64,000 nucleotides of DNA from NCBI RefSeq assembly GCF_000519185.1, contig NZ_JAFA01000019.1:62001-126000 (forward strand), in the 5' to 3' direction. The translations under genes and the position numbers were made by a program. How positions within the stretch are numbered: the first letter of the stretch is position 1; every line of letters begins with the position of its first letter. A model generated the notes under the pieces. It was not told where the DNA came from. It saw nothing but the letters and a program-made list of their open reading frames with translations, and made no database searches. This document shows positions 1 to 8,892 of this stretch, in pieces. The DNA is from Paraburkholderia nodosa DSM 21604 (GTDB lineage: Bacteria; Pseudomonadota; Gammaproteobacteria; Burkholderiales; Burkholderiaceae).

Positions 1-158
1 CCAGGCGGAGTAAATTCGTGTGGCTTGCGGTCGGCAAGCTGGCCGACTATCTCGAACAGGCCGTCGCTGCGCCGGAAACCCTCGAAGTGGATGTTTCGTG
101 TATGGAGAGGCTCGCGGGTCACGTCGTCCGTCGAGCCCGGTATCGATGCTTCAGTCAT
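1..158 (-). CDS. DUF2889 family protein, N-terminal part
   Basis: The reading frame starts at an ATG whose first base is 158 and runs off the left edge, leaving 52 readable residues. The sequence has the DUF2889 signature: 'LHTRNIHFEGFRRSDGLFEIVGQL' spread over residues 18-41 (H-T-R, then G-F-R-R-x-D-G-L-F-E-I), followed by D-x-K, the region where this family normally reads GYRRxDGLWDIEG. A purine-rich Shine-Dalgarno (GGGAAGA) lies just before the ATG. DUF2889 proteins have no established function and often sit in catabolic clusters of Burkholderiales. It lies downstream of, and on the same strand as, the LysR gene at 357-1286, with a roughly 200-base gap. Confidence 0.75.
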   Translation of the reverse strand, partial: MTEASIPGSTDDVTREPLHTRNIHFEGFRRSDGLFEIVGQLADRKPHEFTPP

Positions 159-356
159 GCTCTTCCCTTTCGCGTATTCGCAGCGCTACGCGCGAGCGAG
201 CGCCTGCGCAAGTGCGCGGCCATGCCGGTCCTGGAACTTCGTATCGGTCAGGATGAGTCGTGCGCGAGCGCCAGTCAACGTGCGCAGCCGGGTTGTTCCG
301 TACCCTGGAAACCCGCTGGCTTCAAAGCACAGCCCCGCTGCTCCGCCCGAATGCGC
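159..356. other. intergenic gap, no gene seen
   Basis: Between the DUF2889 start and the LysR stop. No frame with a ribosome site or recognisable protein was found on either strand. It probably carries the promoter of the leftward DUF2889 gene. Confidence 0.4.
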
Positions 357-1286
357 TCAGGCCGCCGCGTCCTCGCGCGGCCGGTCCAGCAGTTGCCTGA
401 TCAGCGCGGATGTAATGGGATTCAGCTCGCGCCCTCGCGCGGTCGCAACGTGAATGTGGCGCACCGCCCACGGCTCGGCGAACTCCAACACAGCGACGCG
501 GCCGAACAGTTCGTGGCTTACGAACGATTCGGGCTGGATAGTCACCCCCAGCCCAGCCTCGACGAGACTCACGGCCACGCCCGCGCTGCTCACGGTGTAA
601 GGCGGCTCGAAGTCGGCGCCAAGGCGCCGCGCCGCGGCCCGAAGCGCGCTCTGCATGGCGTTGACCGCGATGATGTTCTCCGGCAGCAGGTCGGCGAACG
701 AGACGCTCGCGCGAGCGGTCAACCGGTGTCCCTGCGGCACGACGGCGATCAGGCGGTCGGTGCGGTACGGGGTCACGTCCACCCCGCCCAGGTCGAGTTC
801 ATGAGTGGCCGCGAACACGCCGACGTCGGCCTCGCCGCGCGCGACAGCTTGCACGATATCGGCGTTTTCCATTTCGCGCACCACGAGATCGACCAGCGGA
901 TATTCGCGCTTGAATTCGCCCAGTTCGCGCGCGACGAACGGCACGATGATCGTGCGAGCCGACGCGATCGCCAGCTCGCCGCGCATGCCCTCGGTAAACG
1001 ACGCGACTTCGGCGCGCATGTCGTCGAGATTCTCGAAGATCTGCCGGATGTAGCGCACCAGCACGGCGCCCGCCGGGCTCGGCACGACCCCTTTGGGGCC
1101 GCGCTCCAGCAGTTTGATGCCCGCGATGTCTTCGAGATCCTGAATGCGCTTGGTCGCCGTGGATGCGGCGATGTTCTCGCGAATAGCGGCCAGACCGATT
1201 TGTTGCTCTTCGACCGCCGAAACGAACAACTTCAGCGTGAACAGATCGACCTGCCGGATCAGATGCAGCCGGTTGAAGGTGCTCAT
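357..1286 (-). CDS. LysR-family transcriptional regulator
   Basis: 309 residues, the normal LysR length. The N-terminal winged helix-turn-helix covers about residues 12-70 (VDLFTLKLFVSAVEEQQ, then a recognition helix in the S-x-A-T-K-R-I-Q-x-L-E pattern and P-x-G-x-x-L). The rest is the periplasmic-binding-like effector domain, containing R-T-D-R-L-I-A-V-V-P and a GLGVTIQPES stretch. It is clearly paralogous to the LysR at 17257-18174 along its whole length (shared E-E-Q-Q, R-E-N-I, T-D-R-L-x-A-V-V-P and G-L-G-V-T-I-Q-P-E-S blocks). It precedes the first CoA-transferase and likely controls the catabolic cluster in response to a pathway acid or CoA-ester; the ligand cannot be read from sequence. 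Confidence 0.93.
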   Translation of the reverse strand: MSTFNRLHLIRQVDLFTLKLFVSAVEEQQIGLAAIRENIAASTATKRIQDLEDIAGIKLLERGPKGVVPSPAGAVLVRYIRQIFENLDDMRAEVASFTEGMRGELAIASARTIIVPFVARELGEFKREYPLVDLVVREMENADIVQAVARGEADVGVFAATHELDLGGVDVTPYRTDRLIAVVPQGHRLTARASVSFADLLPENIIAVNAMQSALRAAARRLGADFEPPYTVSSAGVAVSLVEAGLGVTIQPESFVSHELFGRVAVLEFAEPWAVRHIHVATARGRELNPITSALIRQLLDRPREDAAA

Positions 1287-1401
1287 GTCTCCTCTCTTGC
1301 CCGCTCTTTTTGCCCCTCTACACGATGCCGCGCGGGCCGGACCGGATCATCGTACACCGTCCTCCCTTGCGCGGCGCCCAGGGTCTCGCCTGTTGCGGCC
1401 G

Positions 1402-2562
1402 CTATTGCGGCGCCTGTCGCGGCAAATTCAGCAGGCGTTCGAGCCGGTCGTTGTCGGCGCCGATCTCGCGCGCGGCATGCAGCGGCGGCGGGCGCTTGCC
1501 GTCGAATGACAGCGGCAGTCCGACCAGACCGATCTCGTCGTCGGGCGGCGTTTCGATGATGCCGAGCGCGTGCGTCTGCTCGTGGCCGACGACCTCGGCC
1601 GTGGTCTGGATCGGCGCGACCGGAATGCCGGCCGCCTGCAGCCGCGCCTGCCACACCGCGCGCGTGTCCGTCGCAAGGCGCTCGCCGATCAGGCGGTCGA
1701 TTTCCGCGCGGTACTTCAGCCGTCCGGCATTGGTGGCGAAGCGGTCGTCGGTTGCCCATTCAGGGCGCCCGAGTGCCGCGCATAGTTTGGCGAACAGCGC
1801 ATCGTTCGCCGAACTCACGATCAGATGGCCATCGGCCGCTGCATACGCCCGATGCGGAACGATGAACGCCACGCCCGACCCGTGCCGGCCGCCCTCCTCC
1901 CCGTCCGCGCTATAGTTCGCGATGCCGACCGACATCCACGCAATCGCCGTTTCCAGCAGCGAACTGTTCACCGTTGCGCCGCAATGCTTGATCTGCCGGC
2001 GATACAGCGCGGACAGGATGCCGATCACCGCCCACATGCCGGTGCCGAAATCGACGATCGAAACACCCGCCCGCACGGGCGCCTGCCCCTCTTCGCCAGT
2101 GATACTCATGATCCCCGAGAACGCCTGCATGAGCGGATCGTAGCCCGGCAGCGTATTCATCGGTCCCGTGTGACCGAACGCACCCACTTCGCAATAGACG
2201 AGTTCGGGCTTCGTCACACGCAGACTGTCCGCGTCGAGTCCATAGCCGGCGCTGGAACCGGGCCGCAGATTGTGGATGAAGATGTCCGCGTGCTCGGCGA
2301 TCAGCCGGTGCAACGTCGCGAGTTGATCCCGGTCCTTGATGTCGAGGCAGATCGTCCGCTTGCCACGATTGAGCGCGTGATACGCGGCGCCGCTACCTTT
2401 CCACTTGCTCGGCCCCCAGCCGCGCGCCGAATCGCCCGCCGGCCGCTCGATCTTCCAGACTTCGGCGCCCAGCGCCGCGAGTATGCGCCCGCTGAACGGC
2501 GCCGACGCGCTGTCGCTCAGTTCCACCACCACGACACCCGCCAACGGCAAATCGCGCAACAT
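1402..2562 (-). CDS. CaiB/BaiF (class III) CoA-transferase 1
   Basis: 386 residues, typical for the family. Family III transferases move CoA between carboxylic acids through an aspartyl-CoA anhydride. The expected nucleophile is Asp171 in the S-I-V-D-F-G-T-G segment; the upstream P-G-Y-D-P-L-M-Q-A-F-S-G block and the N-terminal G-A-E-V-W-K-I-E-R-P nucleotide-fold segment are also diagnostic. The stop of the next gene upstream lies only 15 bases before this start, so the two CaiB genes are cotranscribed. Role inferred: activation of the unknown growth substrate or of an intermediate. Substrate specificity is not predictable in this family. Confidence 0.93.
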   Translation of the reverse strand: MLRDLPLAGVVVVELSDSASAPFSGRILAALGAEVWKIERPAGDSARGWGPSKWKGSGAAYHALNRGKRTICLDIKDRDQLATLHRLIAEHADIFIHNLRPGSSAGYGLDADSLRVTKPELVYCEVGAFGHTGPMNTLPGYDPLMQAFSGIMSITGEEGQAPVRAGVSIVDFGTGMWAVIGILSALYRRQIKHCGATVNSSLLETAIAWMSVGIANYSADGEEGGRHGSGVAFIVPHRAYAAADGHLIVSSANDALFAKLCAALGRPEWATDDRFATNAGRLKYRAEIDRLIGERLATDTRAVWQARLQAAGIPVAPIQTTAEVVGHEQTHALGIIETPPDDEIGLVGLPLSFDGKRPPPLHAAREIGADNDRLERLLNLPRQAPQ

Positions 2563-2577
2563 GGTTTTCTCCCTTGC

Positions 2578-3792
2578 TTAGTCTCTCTCGGCGCCCGCGC
2601 CGGGCGTCCATGCGCCGCCCGAGCGGATCATCGCGTCAATTTCCTCGCCGCCAAAACCGTACTCCGCCAGCAACTGCGCCGTTTGTTCGCCCAGCCGCGG
2701 CGCTGGATACCGCTGTTCCGGGGCGCTTTCGCTCCATTGCTGAGGAATCCCTAGCGTACGGATCGTTCCCTCGGACGGATGCTCCTGCTCGGCAAAGAAG
2801 CCCACCGCTTGCATATGCGGATCGTCGAGCAGCGTTGCCGGCGTGTTCATTTCGATGACGGGAATATCCGCCTCGCTCAGCAATGCGACCCATTCGGAAG
2901 TCGTCTTCGTCTCAAACACTTGCGCGAGAAATGCGTACAGATGCGCGATGTGCTCGGTGCGTGCGCCTATGGTGGTGAAGCGCGGGTCGTCGACCATTTC
3001 CGCATGCCCTGAGAGCACGAAGAAGCGCCGCCAGTGATGGTCGGCATACACGTTCACGCCGATATAGCCGTCGCGCGTGCGATAGGGCCGCCGGTCCGGA
3101 TTCATCATGCGCGCGTAACCCCACTCACCGAGCGGCGGCACGAACGTATGGCCATACAGGTGATCGCCGAGCACGAAATGCGCGAACGTCTCGAGCATCG
3201 GCACGAACACCTGCTGGCCTACGCCGCTCTTTTCGCGCCGGTACAGCGCCATGGCCACCGCGTTGCTGGTGGCCATGCCGACTACGCGATCCGCAATCGC
3301 CGTCGCGACATAGTCGGGCGGTCCCGACTTGCGGCTTTGCAGCACCGGCATGCCGACTGCCGCCTGAATCAGGTCATCGTAGGCAGGACGCGCCGCATAC
3401 GGCCCGTTCTGGCCGAAGCCGAACGCGCCGCAGTAGATGATGCGCGGGTTGAGTTGCTGCACGTCCTCGTACGCAATGCCGAGCTTCGCCATCGTGTGCG
3501 GTCGCATGCTGTACAGCAGGACGTCGGCGCTCGCCGCCATGCGCCTGAGCGCGCCGATGCCCTCCGGATGCTTCAGGTCCAGCACGAGGCTGCGCTTGTT
3601 GCGATTCAGATGCAGGAAGATCGGCCCCATGCCCGCATGGCGGGACGGCCCGATGTTGCGTGTCGTGTCACCTTCGCGCGATTCGATCTTGCAGACGTCC
3701 GCGCCCATGTCGGCCAGCAGCAGCGACGCATACGGCCCCATGAAATTGGACGTGAGATCGAGAATGCGCACGCCCTCAAGCGGTCCGGCCAT
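2578..3792 (-). CDS. CaiB/BaiF (class III) CoA-transferase 2
   Basis: 404 residues. Family blocks are visible: G-A-D-V-C-K-I-E-S-R near residue 35, L-N-R-N-K-R-S-L-V-L-D-L-K near 65, then the P-A-Y-D-D-L-I-Q-A-A-V-G block and the A-I-A-D-R-V-V-G segment that should carry the catalytic aspartate. It differs markedly from CoA-transferase 1, so the pair is either a heteromeric enzyme or two enzymes for different acids. It is followed downstream by transferase 1 and preceded by the DUF35 gene after about 70 bases. Cytosolic. Confidence 0.93.
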   Translation of the reverse strand: MAGPLEGVRILDLTSNFMGPYASLLLADMGADVCKIESREGDTTRNIGPSRHAGMGPIFLHLNRNKRSLVLDLKHPEGIGALRRMAASADVLLYSMRPHTMAKLGIAYEDVQQLNPRIIYCGAFGFGQNGPYAARPAYDDLIQAAVGMPVLQSRKSGPPDYVATAIADRVVGMATSNAVAMALYRREKSGVGQQVFVPMLETFAHFVLGDHLYGHTFVPPLGEWGYARMMNPDRRPYRTRDGYIGVNVYADHHWRRFFVLSGHAEMVDDPRFTTIGARTEHIAHLYAFLAQVFETKTTSEWVALLSEADIPVIEMNTPATLLDDPHMQAVGFFAEQEHPSEGTIRTLGIPQQWSESAPEQRYPAPRLGEQTAQLLAEYGFGGEEIDAMIRSGGAWTPGAGAERD

Positions 3793-3861
3793 GATGCCTC
3801 CCGCCGGGGCGTGCCCCTTGAATATGTCTCACGCTGTCTCCTCCGTCTTGACGTTTTGTTC

Positions 3862-4275
3862 CTATGCCGGCACGAACAGCGGTAGTTTCTGCGCACCGCG
3901 CTGCGCGAAGCGCACCGCCACGCGCTGGCCTATCTCGATGGCTTCCGGATCGGCATCGATCTGCGAGAAGAGGAAATAGCCTTCGTCCATCTGGATGAAG
4001 CCGACCGTGTACGGCACGATGCCGGCCCATACTGGGGTCGGGCCGCGCATGATCGTGCTGTGCGACCAGACCGTGCCGTACCCGCTTGATTGCCGCCAGT
4101 CGAGCGAGCGCGACCCGCAGTGCGTGCAGAACGAATGGGCGGGCCACACGGCCTGGGCGCAGTCCTTGCAGTGCTGGTATGTCAGGCGGTCTTCCGATAA
4201 CGCGGCCCAGTAGGGTTCCGCGTCCGGCAAGCGATACGGCTGCGGCCAGCCATTGGGCGTTTGAGTGTCTGTCAT
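3862..4275 (-). CDS. DUF35 zinc-ribbon/OB-fold protein
   Basis: 137 residues. A rubredoxin-like zinc ribbon lies at about residues 36-53 (C-K-D-C then C-T-H-C), followed by an OB-fold of the DUF35 type (G-T-V-W-S, P-Y-T-V-G-F-I-Q, G-Q-R-V-A-V-R-F). DUF35 proteins work as obligate partners of thiolase-fold enzymes: the acyl-CoA-binding subunit of Ltp2-type aldolases in steroid side-chain degradation, or an activator of HMG-CoA synthase/thiolase in archaea. The thiolase-fold gene ends its own reading 21 bases upstream, so the two are translated from one message and probably form a complex. Confidence 0.9.
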   Translation of the reverse strand: MTDTQTPNGWPQPYRLPDAEPYWAALSEDRLTYQHCKDCAQAVWPAHSFCTHCGSRSLDWRQSSGYGTVWSHSTIMRGPTPVWAGIVPYTVGFIQMDEGYFLFSQIDADPEAIEIGQRVAVRFAQRGAQKLPLFVPA

Positions 4276-4296
4276 GGAATGTACTCGTTTCGGATA

Positions 4297-5508
4297 TCAC
4301 GTCGCGGACGACAGCACGAGCACCGCACCGGCCGCCAGCATGCCGCCCGCACCCTGCACGAGCACGGTGCGCGGACGACGCGCGGGCGCGAGGCCCAGCG
4401 GCTCGCCGCGCAACTGGCGCACCGCTTCGACAATGCTGTCCATGTTGCACGAAATGCCTGGTTGTCCAAACGACAGCCAGCCGCCGTTGGTATCGGTGGG
4501 CAGGTCCCCGTCCACGCCTGTGCGGCCTTCGCGATAAAGGTCGATGCCGCGCCCCTTCTTCGCGAAGCCCAGATCTTCCATCACGATCGGCCCCATGTGC
4601 GCGAAGTTGACCGAGATCTGCGCCATGTCGATATCGTCAGGCGCGAGGCCCGACATCGCCCATGCCTGCCGCGCCGCCTCTGCAGTTGCCGTCGTGGTCA
4701 GGTTCGGGAATGCGCCGAGGCTCTCGTACCGGCACTGCCGCATGTTCATGCGGTCGGTCAGGTACTCGTGCGTGGTCGCCGAACCATAGCCGAGCAGGTA
4801 CACCGGGTTGCGGGCGCCGCGCGCGTTCTCGGGCGACGTGACGACGAGCGCGCCACCCGTGCCACCGCCCCACGTGGAGCACATCCAGCGGCGCAGCGGC
4901 GTCGCCACATAGGGCGACGAAAGCACCTTCGCGCGGTCGATCTCGCCGAACTTCGCCTTTGCAGCGTGCGGATGATGCCGGCCCCAGCGCTGGTTCGCAA
5001 TGGCGACATCGGCGAGATCGGCTTCGGTAATGCCGAACTCGTGGAAGTAGCGGCGCGCGGCCTGCGCGTAGAGCGCTGGAATCGTCGGGCCGTAGGGAAT
5101 CTCGAACTGCGGGTCGGCGTCGGCCTCGGCGCCCATCGCGACGGCGTCGACGAACAGTTCCGTCGCGTCGCTCTGCAGGCACAGCACGTACTCGGCCTTG
5201 CCTGCCGCAATCATCTGCGCGGCGATCGCGAGCGTCGAGGTCAGCCCGGCGCCGTGCATCGTCAACTCGCTTGTGATCGTCACCGGCATCTGCATGTGCG
5301 AGATGAAGATGTTGCTCCACTGCGACCGCTTGTCGGCCCACGGCGAGCGGCCCGTGAACACGGCGTCGACCTGGTCCTTGCGGATGCCCGCGTCGGCGAG
5401 CGCGTTAAGCGTCGCCTCCGCTGCCAGTTGCAACGGGTCCTTCCTGTTCACGAACGATGCATACGCATCGCCCATGCCGACGATCGCCGCTACCGGTTGG
5501 GGACTCAT
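4297..5508 (-). CDS. thiolase-fold protein, Ltp2/SCP-x-like, lacking the usual nucleophilic cysteine
   Basis: 403 residues of the thiolase superfamily, acetyl-CoA acetyltransferase/lipid-transfer subgroup. The N-terminal half has the A-x-G-I-x-K-x-Q-V-D-A-V motif around residue 40. Where true thiolases have N-x-x-C-A-S-G, this protein reads T-M-H-G-A-G, so no cysteine is available at the acyl-accepting position. The C-terminal half has G-x-G-G-x-G-G-A-L-V-V and a final G-A-G-G-M-L-A-A-G motif. Loss of this cysteine is typical of thiolase-fold aldolases such as Ltp2, which pair with DUF35 proteins as here. Inferred reaction: retro-aldol cleavage of a beta-hydroxyacyl-CoA. Confidence 0.88.
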   Translation of the reverse strand: MSPQPVAAIVGMGDAYASFVNRKDPLQLAAEATLNALADAGIRKDQVDAVFTGRSPWADKRSQWSNIFISHMQMPVTITSELTMHGAGLTSTLAIAAQMIAAGKAEYVLCLQSDATELFVDAVAMGAEADADPQFEIPYGPTIPALYAQAARRYFHEFGITEADLADVAIANQRWGRHHPHAAKAKFGEIDRAKVLSSPYVATPLRRWMCSTWGGGTGGALVVTSPENARGARNPVYLLGYGSATTHEYLTDRMNMRQCRYESLGAFPNLTTTATAEAARQAWAMSGLAPDDIDMAQISVNFAHMGPIVMEDLGFAKKGRGIDLYREGRTGVDGDLPTDTNGGWLSFGQPGISCNMDSIVEAVRQLRGEPLGLAPARRPRTVLVQGAGGMLAAGAVLVLSSAT

Positions 5509-5518
5509 GCCGTTCTCC

Positions 5519-6016
5519 TCAAACCTTGAGATCGGGCTGCGATTCGGCGATCAGCGCCTCGAGATCCGCGCGCCGGCGCAGCATCAGCAGGCTCCACTCG
5601 CTGCGCTGCACGATTTCGCCGCGCTGGTTATAGGCTTGGATCAGCATCGTGCCCACGCCGAACTTTTCATCCTTGTCCTTCTTCGCGATCACTTCGGCGC
5701 TCGCATAGACCGTGTCGCCGATCTTCACCGGGTTCAAGAAGCGCATCTTGTCCACGCCGTAGTTCGCCTGGATCGCCGGGCCAAACTGCAGCAGGCCCGA
5801 AATCAGCGAAAACGTCAGCATGCCTTGTACGATGCGTTCGCCCCAGCGGGTCTTCTCCGCATATTCCTTGTTCGAGTGAATTTCGATCCAGTTGCCGGTG
5901 AACATGCAGAACATCACCACGTCGCTTTCCGTCACCGTGCGGCCTGGCGAGCGGAACATGTGCCCGATCTCCAGTTCGTCCAGCGGGATGTTGATGCTGT
6001 TGTTGATTGCGCTCAT
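5519..6016 (-). CDS. MaoC-like hot-dog acyl-CoA hydratase/dehydratase
   Basis: 165 residues from the ATG at 6016, chosen over an in-frame ATG eight codons upstream because a GGAG sits about nine bases before it. The hot-dog fold is recognisable from F-R-S-P-G-R-T-V-T-E-S-D-V near the N-terminus and V-K-I-G-D-T-V-Y-A later. The hydratase motif, normally G-D-x-N-P-x-H, reads G-N-W-I-E-I-H: the histidine is kept but the aspartate is asparagine. It may be a weakened hydratase, use a variant mechanism, or need a partner. It sits 10 bases upstream of the thiolase-fold gene in the same unit and would supply its beta-hydroxyacyl-CoA. Confidence 0.88.
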   Translation of the reverse strand: MSAINNSINIPLDELEIGHMFRSPGRTVTESDVVMFCMFTGNWIEIHSNKEYAEKTRWGERIVQGMLTFSLISGLLQFGPAIQANYGVDKMRFLNPVKIGDTVYASAEVIAKKDKDEKFGVGTMLIQAYNQRGEIVQRSEWSLLMLRRRADLEALIAESQPDLKV

Positions 6017-6097
6017 TGCCACGTCTCCAGAGAATTTCATGGGCGAGACGGCTGCACCGCCCGTCTCGCGCTTACGTTGATCCAGACTCGTGCGCCT

Positions 6098-7243
6098 TTA
6101 CTGGCGCATCGACTTCGCGATAATCGTGCGCTGGATCTGCGAGGTGCCGCCTCCGATGGTCGACTGGATACTCTCGCGCAAGTAGCGCTCCATGTCGGCT
6201 TCGGGCAGGTTCGCGTAGCCACCCAGGATCTGCATGCCCGAGAGTGCACACTCCTTCAGCGTTTCCGAGCCGTAGAGCTTCGCCATCGACACTTCGCGGC
6301 TGCACGGCACATGCTGCGCGGCCATTTGCGCGGCGCGGTAGCAGAGCAGGCGTGCTGCATCGACCTTGGTCTGGCAGTCGGCCAGCATGTGGCGAACGAC
6401 CTGGAAGTCGTAGAGCTGATGGTCGAACTGGATACGCTCGTGCGCGTAGCGCGTGGCCGTTGCCACAGCCTGCTGCGCATTGCCCGTGTAGGCGGCCGCC
6501 ACGGCGCAGCGTTCGAGCTCGAGGTGTTCCGTGATGATCTTCCAGCCCTGGCCTTCTTCGCCGAGCAGCGCGTCGCCCGGCACGCGCACTTCGTCAAGAA
6601 AGATCTCGGTCGTACCCGTCGCATGGCGCGACAGAGTAGGCAGCTTGTTGATCACCATGCCCGGCGTGTCATTCGGGATCAGCAGGACAGAGAGGCCCTT
6701 GTGCTTGTCGTCCGTGCTCGTGCGCACCAGCATCGCGATGACAGTGTCTTTCGCCGCCGCGCCGCTGCACCAGAGCTTCTGGCCGCTCACGATCCAGTCG
6801 CCCTTGCTGTCGCGGCGCGCGCGCGTCTTGGTGTTCGCGGCGTCCGATCCCGCATCCGGTTCCGAGATCGACACGGAAAAGCGGATCTTGCCGTCGATGA
6901 ACGGCTGGACGTATTTTTTCTTCTGTTCCGGCGTGCCGAACTTGATGATGTTCATCGCCGTAAAGGTCGGCACGAGCACCGAGCACGCGAAGTCGAAACC
7001 AAACTTGCCGAGTCCTTCGGCCATCAGCGAATAGTCGAAAATATCGCCGCCCGACCCGCCCTCTTCTTCTGGAATAAGGATGCCCAACCAGCCCTGTTTC
7101 GCGATCTTCTCGTAGGCCTCGTACGGGTAGTCGCGATTCATGTCGCACTTGCGCACGTACTCGACGGTGATCTCGTTGTCCATGAACCGGTTGACGGTGT
7201 CGAGCCACATCGTCTGCGATTCGTCCAGAAAGTTCGCTTGCAT
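6098..7243 (-). CDS. acyl-CoA dehydrogenase
   Basis: 381 residues from the ATG at 7243; the longer open frame begins 67 codons earlier but its extra residues are Arg-rich and unlike the family, and CTGGAG lies before this ATG. Signatures: G-W-L-G-I-L-I-P-E-E-E-G-G-S-G-G (flavin-domain entry), S-I-S-E-P-D-A-G-S-D (FAD/substrate region), and the C-terminal Q-I-L-G-G-Y-A-N-L with R-x-x-R-E-S-I-Q-x-T-I-G-G-G-T-S-Q-I-Q. It oxidises an acyl-CoA to the 2-enoyl-CoA, passing electrons to ETF. It is the first gene of a leftward unit with MaoC, thiolase-fold, DUF35 and two CaiB genes. Confidence 0.95.
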   Translation of the reverse strand: MQANFLDESQTMWLDTVNRFMDNEITVEYVRKCDMNRDYPYEAYEKIAKQGWLGILIPEEEGGSGGDIFDYSLMAEGLGKFGFDFACSVLVPTFTAMNIIKFGTPEQKKKYVQPFIDGKIRFSVSISEPDAGSDAANTKTRARRDSKGDWIVSGQKLWCSGAAAKDTVIAMLVRTSTDDKHKGLSVLLIPNDTPGMVINKLPTLSRHATGTTEIFLDEVRVPGDALLGEEGQGWKIITEHLELERCAVAAAYTGNAQQAVATATRYAHERIQFDHQLYDFQVVRHMLADCQTKVDAARLLCYRAAQMAAQHVPCSREVSMAKLYGSETLKECALSGMQILGGYANLPEADMERYLRESIQSTIGGGTSQIQRTIIAKSMRQ

Positions 7244-7352
7244 TTGTCTTCGCTCCAGTTGACGTGTTTGCCTCGTTCTTGTGCCGGGCATCACTGTATG
7301 TAGATTAGGGCCGCGGTTTTGCCGATCCAACTGGTCAATTACGAAGCAACGA

Positions 7353-7367
7353 TTCGAATAATTCGAA
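7353..7367. promoter_or_regulatory. TTCGAA-TAA-TTCGAA repeat, possible operator
   Basis: Two copies of the self-complementary hexamer TTCGAA separated by three bases, lying about 110 bases before the acyl-CoA dehydrogenase start in an unusually A+T-rich stretch. Symmetric sites with a T(N11)A shape are usual for LysR regulators, and two LysR genes flank the cluster. The function is inferred. Confidence 0.4.
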
Positions 7368-7440
7368 GATCGAACCGGCTTCCCGCAAATTATGTACTCC
7401 GATCTAATCAGCTTGCGGCGACGCCGCGCACAGCGTCGAT

Positions 7441-8595
<1,155 letters not shown>

Positions 8596-8892
8596 GGTTA
8601 CAAGTCTCCTAACAATGGCATTTCAGCTTACTGTGTGCCTCGCTCGCGACCAATGGCGAAAAATCGAAGCGCCGTTTCGATGCGGCCGAATCGGGCGAGC
8701 GCGGTTGCGGCCTGCCCGCGTTTTCAGATCCCGGAACAAAGCTCGCAGCGACATGGACGCCCCGCATGGCAAGGGCATAGTGTTCGAGTTGCGAAGGGCC
8801 GTGCGCGGCGCACCGCAGCAATCCAGACCGGAACTGGGCCGGCGCCGCGCCTTTGTCCCGCAAGACACCCAACACCGACACTGGAGACACGT
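8596..8892. promoter_or_regulatory. divergent promoter region with ATCGAA...TTCGAT inverted repeat
   Basis: This spacer separates the leftward CoA-transferase 3 from the rightward aldehyde dehydrogenase. An inverted repeat ATCGAA (8663-8668) / TTCGAT (8676-8681) sits near its left side and echoes the TTCGAA motif at 7353-7367. CTGGAGACAC precedes the dehydrogenase ATG and is its ribosome site. No gene was seen inside. Confidence 0.4.

Noticed and set aside
5198..7303. Plus-strand frame of 701 residues over thiolase, MaoC and acyl-CoA dehydrogenase genes
   Set aside because: Antisense shadow of three well-recognised genes.
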